This document shows, piece after piece, positions 7,897-14,465 of a DNA stretch of 16,276 nucleotides; positions within the stretch are counted from its first letter, which is position 1, and the number at the start of each line of letters is the position of its first letter. Below the pieces are notes generated by a model. It worked only from the letters and a program-made list of their open reading frames with translations. It searched no databases and had not been told where the DNA came from. Both the position numbers and the translations under genes were made by a program. This DNA comes from Chloroflexota bacterium (GTDB taxonomy: Bacteria; Chloroflexota; FW602-bin22; JACPRP01): NCBI GenBank assembly GCA_016210495.1, contig JACQUC010000124.1, forward strand, positions 1 to 16,276, read 5' to 3'.

Positions 7897-9489
7897 ATGA
7901 AGGGCTTGCTGAAGGTAACCACCGTACTATTGGCGAGTCTGGTGCTGCTGATGGGCTGCCAGCAGGCGCCGGCAGCCGCGCCGGCGGCGAAGACGGAACC
8001 CGCGAAGGCCGCAACGCCCGCGCCCAAAGCTGGCCAGCCCAAGCAGGGCGGGCAGATGGTCGTGGCCACCGCGGAGGAGGAGATCACCCTCGACTTCCAC
8101 CAATCCAACTTCACCATCGGCAGGGTCATGATCATGAACATCAGCGATGCCCTGGTATTTCAGGACGATTCCACCGAGCTGAAGCCTGGGCTGGCTGAGT
8201 CGTGGAAGCAAGAGGACCCCACGACGTGGGTTTTCCAGTTGCGCAAGGGGGTGAAATTCCACGACGGAACTCCCTTCAACGCGGCGGCCGTGAAGACCAA
8301 CCTGGACCGGCTGGTCAATCCGGATACCAAGTCGCCTCGGCGTAATCTCTTCGACATGATCAAGGCCGTCGAGGCGCCCGATGAGAACACCGTGCGCGTT
8401 CGGCTGGCCTATCCCTACCAGCCGCTGCTGGCCAATCTGGCTATGTCCAACGCACATATGATGAGCCCGGCGGCTCTAGAGAAGTACGGCAAGGACGTTG
8501 GTCGCAATCCTGTGGGCACGGGGCCCTTCGTCTTCAAGGATTGGGTCTCGGGTGACCGCATCACGCTGGAGGCCAACAAGGACTACTGGCGGGGCCGGCC
8601 TAACCTGGACAGCTTGGTCTTCAAGTTCGGTACCGACTCTCCCACACGCGTCAATCTTCTGAAGACCGGCCAGGTGCACATCGGCATGCAGCTCTCTTCC
8701 ACCGACGCCAAGTCCGTCGAAGGCGACCAGAACCTTGCCGTTGTGCCTCTTGCTTGGCCCTCGATCATCGGTCTGGGCAAGAACAACCAGCGCAAACCCT
8801 TCGACGACGTGCGCGTTCGCCAGGCCGTCAGTCACGCCATCGACACCGATGCTATCGTGAAGAACGTCATGCTGGGCGCCGGCAAGCCTCAGAGCACCAT
8901 CTTGACACCCGGCGTCTTCGGCTACAACCCTAACCTGCCTGTCTACAAGTACGATCCTAACAGGGCCAAGCAACTGTTGACCGAGGCAGGGTATCCCAAC
9001 GGATTCGACGCCGATTTCTATTTCGATTCCGCCGTAGCCCAGTACCGCCAGATAATGGAGGCGGTGCAGGGCTACCTGTCGGCAGTGGGCATCAAGGTGC
9101 GACTGGAGGCGTTGGACAGCACCGGCCTGGAGGCCAAGAGGCGCTCCGGGGAGTTCTTCTTCATCCGCGAAGGCTGGGGCTCCATCACGGGCGACGCCGA
9201 TTTCTTCCTGGTGCCCAAGCTGCACACCGCCTCGATACCGCCAGGCGGGGCTAACTTCAGCCGCTACAGCAACAAGGAGGTCGATGCGCTTCTGGACGCG
9301 GCGCGCCAGGAGGCCGATCGTGCGAAACGCGAAAAAATGTACCAGGATGCCGAGGCCATCGTATACAAGGACCAGCCGTGGACAGTACTGACCCAGACCA
9401 TCGACGTCCAGGGTCGCAGCAAGCGCGTGCGCGACGTACTGTTCACCACGGGCTTCGTCCTCGGCTTCCACAAAGCCTGGCTGGACTAA
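7897..9489 (+). CDS. Peptide/nickel-type ABC transporter substrate-binding lipoprotein (SBP_bac_5, DppA/OppA-like)
   Basis: The product is 530 residues. The ATG at 7897 has AGGAGGG (7884-7890) 6 nt upstream. It starts a clean lipoprotein signal: Lys2/Lys6, a hydrophobic core and lipobox LLMGC with Cys21 as the predicted lipidated residue, then an Ala/Pro/Lys linker to about residue 50. The mature part has the family pattern: DALVFQDDSTELKPGLAESW, WVFQLRKGVKFHDGTPFNAA, VGTGPFVFKDWVSGDRITLE, FDDVRVRQAVSHAID and a C-terminal YQDAEAIVYKDQPW. Cluster 5 binding proteins capture peptides, metals, opines or small amides outside the membrane and hand them to Dpp/Opp permeases, two of which follow. Substrate specificity cannot be read here. 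Being next to hyuAB, a cyclic amide, ureido compound or modified peptide is a reasonable guess. Confidence 0.97.
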   Translation: MKGLLKVTTVLLASLVLLMGCQQAPAAAPAAKTEPAKAATPAPKAGQPKQGGQMVVATAEEEITLDFHQSNFTIGRVMIMNISDALVFQDDSTELKPGLAESWKQEDPTTWVFQLRKGVKFHDGTPFNAAAVKTNLDRLVNPDTKSPRRNLFDMIKAVEAPDENTVRVRLAYPYQPLLANLAMSNAHMMSPAALEKYGKDVGRNPVGTGPFVFKDWVSGDRITLEANKDYWRGRPNLDSLVFKFGTDSPTRVNLLKTGQVHIGMQLSSTDAKSVEGDQNLAVVPLAWPSIIGLGKNNQRKPFDDVRVRQAVSHAIDTDAIVKNVMLGAGKPQSTILTPGVFGYNPNLPVYKYDPNRAKQLLTEAGYPNGFDADFYFDSAVAQYRQIMEAVQGYLSAVGIKVRLEALDSTGLEAKRRSGEFFFIREGWGSITGDADFFLVPKLHTASIPPGGANFSRYSNKEVDALLDAARQEADRAKREKMYQDAEAIVYKDQPWTVLTQTIDVQGRSKRVRDVLFTTGFVLGFHKAWLD

Positions 9490-9599
9490 TAGTTTCTGGT
9501 GCGAAACACGAAAGCGTAGGTACGGACGTCTCTGTCCGCCCGGAGTGGGGCGAGGGCGCCGCAGCCATGTCGCAGAGAAAACTAGACTGAGCAGACCGA

Positions 9600-9676
9600 C
9601 GTAGGGGCGGGTTTCACACCTGCCCCGTGGACCTGTCCCCTCTCCCTCTGGGAGAGGGTTAGGGTGAGTGCCGTCC
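9600..9676. repeat. Dispersed palindromic intergenic repeat, copy B, with stem-loop
   Basis: The unit opens CGTAGGGGCGGG and CCTGCCCC, then CTGTCCCCTCTCCCTCT. A perfect 9-bp stem (CCCTCTCCC 9638-9646, loop TCT, GGGAGAGGG 9650-9658) follows, then TTAGGGTGAGTGCCGT. It is the same module order as at 2856-2978 but without the inner 12-bp stem. It lies between the binding-protein and permease genes. In such operons a hairpin here often lets the binding protein be made in excess by protecting the upstream transcript; that role is inferred. The flanking 9490-9599 shows only repeat-like GC-rich sequence. Confidence 0.7.
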
Positions 9677-9715
9677 CTTAGGCAGCAATAACAAGAACAT
9701 GGAAGCAACATCGCA

Positions 9716-10636
9716 ATGCTCCAACACGTACTGTCTCGCCTCATAGCGATGGTGCCGGTTCTCATCGGCGTATCGATCGTGACCTTTGCATCGGTGCGTT
9801 TCCTGCCGGGTGATCCAGCCCTGGTGCTGGCCGGCGAATACGCGTCCGCGGAGTACGTGGCACAGGTCCGCACCGAGCTAGGACTCGACCAGCCGATCTA
9901 CGTCCAGTACGCTATCTACGTCAACAACCTGCTGCACGGCGACCTAGGCTATTCGATCAAGGCCAAGCGTCCGGTGCTCGAGCTGATTACGTCTCGGTAC
10001 CCCGCTTCGCTGCAACTGGCCGCCGCTAGCGTGCTGATAGCCACCTTGATCGGTTTGGCAGCGGGAATCATAGCGGCTACTCGGCGGAACAGCATCGTCG
10101 ACCACGCCTCCATGCTTTTCTCGCTCCTGGGCTTCTCCATGCCCATCTTCTGGCTGGGCCTCGTGCTGATGATGGTGTTCGCGGTGACATTGCGCTGGCT
10201 GCCGGCAGCCGGAAGCGGCGGTCCCGAGTATCTGATACTGCCGGCGTTCACGCAGGGCGTGGTGGGAGCCGGTCTCATCGCACGTATGACGCGGTCCGCA
10301 ATGCTGGACGTCCTGGGCCAGGACTTCATTCGGACAGCCCGCGCCAAGGGGCTGGCCGAACTCGTGGTCACCACGCGACACGCCCTGCGCAACGCCCTGT
10401 TGCCCGTGATCACCATCATCGGACTTCAGTCCGGCTACCTGCTGGGTGGCACTGTTATCACCGAGTGGGTCTTCGCCTGGCCCGGCATGGGCCGCCTCAT
10501 CGTGGACTCGATCTACACACGAGATTATCCCGTGGTGCAGGGGGCGATCCTGCTGTTCGCCTTTACCTTTGCGGTGATCAACCTGATCGTGGATCTGTCG
10601 TACGCGGCGCTGGACCCGAGGATTCGCTATGGCTAG
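9716..10636 (+). CDS. ABC transporter permease, DppB/OppB type
   Basis: The product is 306 residues, typical for this permease class. There is an N-terminal membrane segment (about residues 9-28) followed by the family motif FLPGDPALVLAG. Five further hydrophobic segments follow. The conserved cytoplasmic EAA loop, which contacts the ATPase, is DFIRTARAKGLAELVVTTRHALRNALLPV (from about residue 203, shown here only as a landmark: RTARAKGL then HALRNALLP). The C-terminus TRDYPVVQGAILLFAFTF and LDPRIRYG is also typical. The ATG at 9716 has only a weak GGAAG 10 nt upstream. It forms the membrane channel with the next gene product. The coding region overlaps that gene by 8 nt. Confidence 0.97.
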   Translation: MLQHVLSRLIAMVPVLIGVSIVTFASVRFLPGDPALVLAGEYASAEYVAQVRTELGLDQPIYVQYAIYVNNLLHGDLGYSIKAKRPVLELITSRYPASLQLAAASVLIATLIGLAAGIIAATRRNSIVDHASMLFSLLGFSMPIFWLGLVLMMVFAVTLRWLPAAGSGGPEYLILPAFTQGVVGAGLIARMTRSAMLDVLGQDFIRTARAKGLAELVVTTRHALRNALLPVITIIGLQSGYLLGGTVITEWVFAWPGMGRLIVDSIYTRDYPVVQGAILLFAFTFAVINLIVDLSYAALDPRIRYG

Positions 10637-11537
10637 TTCCGTCGAGGGTCGTGCCGAGCTTGGCAAACAAACGCGGGTTGGGCCGATGTCGGCCCAGAGA
10701 TCGCGGCTGAGCGCGATCGTCGCCGGCGCGTCCCGCCACCGGCGAGTAGCCCTTGGGGGCGGCCTGGTCGTGGTCTTCGTCCTAATCGCGCTACTGGCCG
10801 GCGTGGCTGCCCCCTACGATCCCATCAAGCAAGACCTGTCTCAGACCCTGAAAGGGCCATCTCTCGAGCACCTCCTCGGCACCGACGAGTTGGGCCGGGA
10901 TATGCTCACGCGAATCATGTACGGTGCGCGCTGGTCGCTGATCATCGGCGTCTCCTCGGTGGCCATCGCCGCCGCGGGAGGGATCGTCCTCGGCTTGGTC
11001 AGCGGCTCTTTCGGAGGCACGACGGACCTGATCACAATGCGTGTGCTGGACGTGGTGATGACCTTTCCCAGCGTCCTGTTCGCGCTTCTTCTTGCCGCGC
11101 TGCTGGGCAGCGGCGTCGGCAACCTTATCATATCGGTGGGCGTGCTATCGATCCCGAGCTACGCCCGGCTAGTTCGCAGTGTCGTGCTGTCCATTAGACA
11201 AATCGAGTTCGTCGAAGCCGCCAGGGCCGTCGGCTGTTCGAGTGGGCGGATCATCCTCTTCCACCTTTTTCCGAACTGCCTCAGCCCGATCATCGTGCAC
11301 TCCACGTATCTGATGGCCTTCGCGATCTTGCTGGCGGCCAGCCTGAGCTTCCTGGGAGTCGGCGTGCCGGCCCCCACGCCCGAATGGGGCTCCATGATGG
11401 CCACCGGCCGCAACTATATGAACCTGGCGCAACAGCTCATCCTGATCCCAGGATCAGCCCTCATGGTGCTCATCTTGGCGATGAACATCCTGGGGGATGG
11501 CCTGCGCGACCTGCTCGACCCCAGACTGAGGGTATGA
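10629..11537 (+). CDS. ABC transporter permease, DppC/OppC type
   Basis: The product is 302 residues. The N-terminal OppC-type transmembrane segment lies around residues 40-62, followed by the signature LLGTDELGRDMLTRIMYGAR. The EAA loop is VEAARAVGCSSGRIILFHLF with the following PNCLSPIIV. The C-terminus DGLRDLLDPRLRV is also diagnostic. The chosen ATG overlaps the end of the DppB-type gene by 8 nt, which favours translational coupling. A later ATG at 10686 would give a shorter N-terminus and is possible. It pairs with the DppB-type permease to form the import channel. No DppD/DppF-type ATPase genes follow within the window, so the energising subunits must be encoded elsewhere or be shared with another system. 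Confidence 0.97.
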   Translation: MASSVEGRAELGKQTRVGPMSAQRSRLSAIVAGASRHRRVALGGGLVVVFVLIALLAGVAAPYDPIKQDLSQTLKGPSLEHLLGTDELGRDMLTRIMYGARWSLIIGVSSVAIAAAGGIVLGLVSGSFGGTTDLITMRVLDVVMTFPSVLFALLLAALLGSGVGNLIISVGVLSIPSYARLVRSVVLSIRQIEFVEAARAVGCSSGRIILFHLFPNCLSPIIVHSTYLMAFAILLAASLSFLGVGVPAPTPEWGSMMATGRNYMNLAQQLILIPGSALMVLILAMNILGDGLRDLLDPRLRV

Positions 11538-11922
11538 TCGAAATGTAAGGACGGACGGCTGCGACGTCTCGGGCGCATCAATGTAAGGTCGACGCCGATT
11601 TGGACGACACCGGCCGAAGACGCAGTTAACGTAGGGGCGAACGGCGTTCGCCCTAAGAGTTGGCACGCGGATGTGAAAAATCAACGTGTACACCGCTGAG
11701 AGGGCACCGGACCGACTTCTTGCATGCCGCACAGGCGTGTTAGTCTGATCGAGAGAGCGCACGGGCGAACGCCGTTCGCCCCTACAGTATGATGGTCGAG
11801 TGCCTGTGGGTATGGGGGTTGCAAAAAGCTGATGCCCATACGGCTGACGTCGCTGTCCGCCCTGGGACGAGGCGGGATGCCACCGCCATTTCGCACCGAC
11901 AACCAGTTAGGAGGAACAGACT
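11538..11922. other. Repeat-filled intergenic region before the second M24 gene
   Basis: No gene is apparent in 385 nt. It holds two copies of AATGTAAGG 38 nt apart (11542-11550, 11580-11588), the MITE-like unit listed separately (11631-11785), a 7-bp inverted repeat GTATGGG/CCCATAC (11810-11816 and 11835-11841) that could be an operator or weak hairpin, and a stretch ending in GCCATTTCGCA (to 11895). That last stretch resembles part of 9515-9580 after the binding-protein gene (shared CTGTCCGCCC and a GCCATNTCGCA-like end). Confidence 0.5.
11631..11785. mobile_element. MITE-like element with perfect 23-bp terminal inverted repeats
   Basis: Positions 11631-11653 (GTAGGGGCGAAC to GTTCGCCC) and 11763-11785 are exact reverse complements over 23 bp and enclose 109 bp with no coding capacity. 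Each end is itself a hairpin: GGGCGAAC pairs with GTTCGCCC around a 3-nt loop. GTAGGGGCG also begins the repeats at 2856 and 9601. I find no clear target-site duplication. It may be a non-autonomous transposon, or two inversely oriented copies of a palindromic intergenic repeat. Confidence 0.5.
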
Positions 11923-13041
11923 ATGCCATCTCGCCAAGAGTTTCGCCGCCGCTACCGCCTGCTTCAGGAGCTGATGGCCGCCGAGGGCCTAGCCGCTCTG
12001 GTCCTCGTCTCGAACGCCAGCGCCGAGGGTCGGGGATTCCATCGCTACCTGACCAACATCCACCTCACCTCTCGCCAGGCGTTGGGCGTGCTCCTGCCCG
12101 GCGCCGACCCCATCATCCTGGCAGGAAACAAGTCTATGCAGTGGCGCGTCCGGCAGGAATCGGGCATCGAGGACGTGCGCATCACCACGAGCAGCGGCGC
12201 CGAGGTAGCGAATATCCTCGCCAGCAATGGTATCCGCTCCGGCTCCGTGGGTATCGCCGGTTTGGAGACCTTGCTCCGTGTCGGCGACTACCTGGACATC
12301 AGCCTAACCTTGCCGGACGTTATCCTTTTTGACGTCACCGAGCATGTAGAAGCCATTCTCGTCGAGAAAAGCCCCGAGGAGCTCGACCTCATGCGCGAAT
12401 CCGGCGCCGCCGCCGACGCCGGCCTGGAGGCATTCACGCGGGCGCTTGCCGTCGGCGTCACGCAGTTCGCCGCGGTCGCCGAGGTCGAGCGCGTGATGCG
12501 CGCCCGTGGATCCTACGACACCCTGATGCTGATGTCCTCGGGCCCAACGAATCCGTTTCTCGACACCCCGAGCGACCGGGTTTTCGCCGCCGGCGACAGC
12601 GTCATCTGCTCCGTCGAGGTCGAGGGACGCCACGGCTACTGGATAGAGCGCGCCGGCATGTACAGCTTCGGCGAGCCATCGGAGCTGCAGCGGCGGCTGT
12701 ACGACAGTTGCCTGCGCTCCCTCCAGGCCGCTGCGGCGGCGCTGGTGCCCGGCAATACCGCCGCCGCCGTCGCGCGCGCAGCGGAGGACATCATCGCGGC
12801 GGATGGCTTCCAGGTCGGCATCTGGAGCGGTCACGGCATTGGCCTCAACGTCATCGAGGGCCTCGCCATCGGCCAGGATGACCACACGGTGCTGCGCGAA
12901 GGTATGACCGTCGCCCTCCACCCGCACGTCAAGGCTGCCGACGGCTTGCACAGCGCCTACCTGTCCGAAACCTTTGGGGTATCGGCCAACGGCGGCGTCT
13001 CCTTCTCAACCGTGCCGCACGAGTTCGTGGTCGTGGGGTAG
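11923..13041 (+). CDS. M24-fold (creatinase / aminopeptidase P-like) hydrolase with altered metal site, copy 2
   Basis: The product is 372 residues. The ATG at 11923 has TAGGAGG (11908-11914) 8 nt upstream. The domain order matches the protein at 1716-2837, and the two are clear paralogs: shared RYLTNIHLTSR-like N-terminal region, VEAILVEKSPEELD hinge, SVEVEGRHGYWIERAGMYS (Glu232, Glu242), IWSGHGIGLNVIE (His304) and LHPHV (His333). As in copy 1, the usual metal-binding Asp, Asp, Glu, Glu are replaced (Glu, Glu, His, and Ser348 in YLSETF), while the His of HGIG is kept. It is therefore unlikely to be a standard proline peptidase. It follows the permease genes after a 385-nt repeat-rich gap, so it may have its own promoter. 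Together the two copies bracket the cluster, and they could form a mixed complex or act on successive substrates. Confidence 0.92.
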   Translation: MPSRQEFRRRYRLLQELMAAEGLAALVLVSNASAEGRGFHRYLTNIHLTSRQALGVLLPGADPIILAGNKSMQWRVRQESGIEDVRITTSSGAEVANILASNGIRSGSVGIAGLETLLRVGDYLDISLTLPDVILFDVTEHVEAILVEKSPEELDLMRESGAAADAGLEAFTRALAVGVTQFAAVAEVERVMRARGSYDTLMLMSSGPTNPFLDTPSDRVFAAGDSVICSVEVEGRHGYWIERAGMYSFGEPSELQRRLYDSCLRSLQAAAAALVPGNTAAAVARAAEDIIAADGFQVGIWSGHGIGLNVIEGLAIGQDDHTVLREGMTVALHPHVKAADGLHSAYLSETFGVSANGGVSFSTVPHEFVVVG

Positions 13042-13074
13042 TGCGCGGCACATCTGAAGAGGCTGGACCCAGCG

Positions 13075-13515
13075 TTGAGCAAGAAGGCACCAAGGGCGCA
13101 GGAAGAGGAATCGCCCAAAGACAGAATCACGAGACTCGTAAGCGAGCGCAGGATCACTCGAGAGGCTGTGGAGCAAGCGGAGGCATTTTGGCGAGACAGG
13201 CTCCGTCACGGCGTCAGAATGCCCAAGAGAGAGATGGTCCACGTCACCCTCGATGACCTTTACCACGTGATCGTTGATCCCCGAATCTGGCGCCATCCCT
13301 ATCGTATTGAAGTGGCTATTGCCAACATCTTCGAGATACGAGTTGCCCGGCAGGAGAGACGATTAGCACTTAGCCGATGGCGAGAGGATGACCAGCAGAG
13401 GTTGGCAGCGGTAATCCTGGGTTCGGACAATACACTGAAGGCCATTCATTTGATTGACGAAGTGCGCCTGCGGCGATATACTAAGCAGGAAGGAGACGTG
13501 TTATGGAAACACTGA
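13075..13515 (+). CDS. Small basic protein of unknown function, possible toxin of a two-gene module
   Basis: The frame gives 146 residues from a TTG start at 13075 with a weak GAAGAGG 12 nt upstream; a shorter product from the ATG at 13218 is possible. The N-terminal third is a charged helix-rich segment. From about residue 53 there is a compact domain: VHVTLDDLYHVIVDPRIWRH, then IEVAIANIFEIRVARQERRL, and a C-terminal IHLIDEVRLRRYTKQEG. The pattern of a small alpha/beta domain with His, Arg and Tyr near the end is reminiscent of small RNase-type toxins of the RelE/barnase-like kind, but I do not recognise a named family. The gene overlaps the next one by 13 nt, as in many toxin-antitoxin pairs. 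It is 33 nt downstream of the M24 gene but looks like an independent accessory module. Confidence 0.6.
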   Translation: MSKKAPRAQEEESPKDRITRLVSERRITREAVEQAEAFWRDRLRHGVRMPKREMVHVTLDDLYHVIVDPRIWRHPYRIEVAIANIFEIRVARQERRLALSRWREDDQQRLAAVILGSDNTLKAIHLIDEVRLRRYTKQEGDVLWKH

Positions 13516-13835
13516 GGGCTACGAGTACCTGGAGTCCAACGGCTGATCGCTATTGCCTTTGGGCGGAAGACGTCGCCGGCAGCTCATTCGTACCGGAGCC
13601 CATACAGTCCGATCCACTCGCCGCACTGCTCCTAGAAGTTGACGAGGCAGAGCAAGAGACCGGGCGCATCGCAGGCTTCGAAATCATTGGCTTTCTCACT
13701 TTCGATCACTGGGAGAGCCTGCCCAAGCTCGATGTACTCTGGCAACTGCCCGGCCGGGAGCCTCTACCGCTCGACCAGCTTCTAAAGCGCGTCCAGAAGG
13801 AATTGCGGCGGCGGAAAGTCCAGGAAGCTGCTTAA
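13503..13835 (+). CDS. Small acidic protein, DUF2283-like, possible antitoxin partner
   Basis: The product is 110 residues. The ATG at 13503 has an excellent AGGAAGGAG (13487-13495) 7 nt upstream inside the preceding gene, and the two genes overlap by 13 nt. The N-terminal part fits a DUF2283-like pattern: WSPTADRYCLWAED, a run of acidic residues (VDEAEQETG), then GRIAGFEIIGFLTFDHW. The C-terminus is a basic helix (LLKRVQKELRRRKVQ) that could bind nucleic acid or the partner. DUF2283 proteins are small, usually acidic and often found beside small toxin-like genes. The family match is tentative. The strong ribosome site and tight coupling imply it is made in excess over the upstream product, as expected of an antitoxin. 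Confidence 0.62.
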   Translation: METLRATSTWSPTADRYCLWAEDVAGSSFVPEPIQSDPLAALLLEVDEAEQETGRIAGFEIIGFLTFDHWESLPKLDVLWQLPGREPLPLDQLLKRVQKELRRRKVQEAA

Positions 13836-13878
13836 TCGCGCGCCAAATCCGTATGGACAAGCGTCACTGACCTGCCAT

Positions 13879-14202
13879 CTATGCGACGGCACGTTCCTTG
13901 CCCACCTTGGGAATACGTACTCGGTATCCCATCTTTCGCAGGGCTTCAGTATGTTCAGCCACAAGCTTGTTCAGCTTGGACCACTGGGCCTCTTGATCTT
14001 CGGTTAGCTCATGCCCGGCCACATAGTCGGCTAAGTTTTGATGGATGTCGTTATTGACTGGCCAGTCTTCGGTAAGAACGGCGTGTTGTTCCCCATCAAA
14101 CGATTCCCAACGAGCCTGTAACTCCACGGCAAATTCCCAGCGGCCAATGAGTACTCGAGCGAAATGATCGAAATCCGTCCTGTTATAGGCAGGTCTTCTC
14201 AT
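13879..14202 (-). CDS. Small hypothetical protein, second gene of a minus-strand pair
   Basis: The product is 107 residues, converging on the plus-strand pair with 43 nt between the stops. The ATG at 14202 overlaps the stop of the upstream frame as ATGA, and GGAAGGGG lies about 9 nt before it. The protein is helical and aromatic-rich at the start (TDFDHFARVLIGRWEFAVEL), acidic in the middle (DIHQNLADYVAGHELTEDQEAQW) and basic at the end (MGYRVRIPKVGKERAV). I do not recognise it. The size, coupling and position next to a CRISPR array make a toxin-antitoxin or phage-accessory role possible, but nothing in the residues proves it. Confidence 0.5.
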   Translation of the reverse strand: MRRPAYNRTDFDHFARVLIGRWEFAVELQARWESFDGEQHAVLTEDWPVNNDIHQNLADYVAGHELTEDQEAQWSKLNKLVAEHTEALRKMGYRVRIPKVGKERAVA

Positions 14203-14381
14203 AGCCAGCGGGCCCCTTCCGGTAATGTGATTTGGTCCTTGCCTGATACTTGGTAGCCCGACACTATTGTACCATGATCTGCCGAGTATAGAACAAAGAT
14301 AAACGGCTGCGCCCCGGGTCCCAGCCTCTCATCCGGCAATCGATCAGAGAGCGGCCACTCTGCCGCCAGCCAGCTCCCCAT
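14199..14381 (-). CDS. Very small or 5'-truncated hypothetical protein upstream of the 107-residue gene
   Basis: From the ATG at 14381 the frame gives 60 residues ending in ITLPEGARWL, with its stop overlapping the next gene's ATG. The frame stays open further upstream through a spacer and into a CRISPR repeat, where the nominal ATG at 14450 is only translated repeat sequence and is rejected. The core AQPFIFVLYSADHGTIVSGYQ looks like genuine protein with a beta-strand. Because the upstream flank becomes CRISPR sequence at 14377-14404, the gene may have lost its original 5' end. Function is unknown. Confidence 0.35.
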   Translation of the reverse strand: MGSWLAAEWPLSDRLPDERLGPGAQPFIFVLYSADHGTIVSGYQVSGKDQITLPEGARWL

Positions 14382-14404
14382 GCTCTCATTGGCGTGGCAA
14401 AGAT
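14377..14404 (-). CRISPR. Probable degenerate terminal (leader-distal) CRISPR repeat
   Basis: This 28-nt stretch lies exactly one 33-nt spacer before the solitary perfect repeat. Its right 13 nt, GCGTGGCAAAGAT, match the consensus end GCGTGGGGAAGAT at 11 of 13 positions, while the left half is diverged. On the transcribed minus strand this means the 5' half is kept and the 3' half decayed, the usual look of a terminal repeat. The match is by eye. Confidence 0.6.
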
Positions 14405-14465
14405 GATCCTGTCCGATGCGCCCCGACCGGTCCGTGCGGTTCACCCCCACGCGCGTGGGGAAGAT
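14405..14465 (-). CRISPR. Isolated CRISPR spacer plus perfect repeat, separated from the main array
   Basis: The repeat at 14438-14465 is identical over 28 nt to the main-array consensus (GGTTCACCCCCAC to CGTGGGGAAGAT). The 33 nt before it (14405-14437) have the length of an array spacer and end in C, as most spacers here do. The next repeat to the right starts only at 15659. This is the leader-distal part of the array, cut off by the phage-like segment. Confidence 0.85.

Noticed and set aside
8476..9873. 465-codon minus-strand frame opposite the binding-protein gene
   Set aside because: It is an antisense shadow of a GC-rich gene; its N-terminal part reads the intergenic repeat and nothing resembles a protein family.
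14416..14463. Upstream extension of the phage head-protein frame
   Set aside because: It reads through a spacer and a CRISPR repeat (FTPTRVGK), so it is not native protein sequence.
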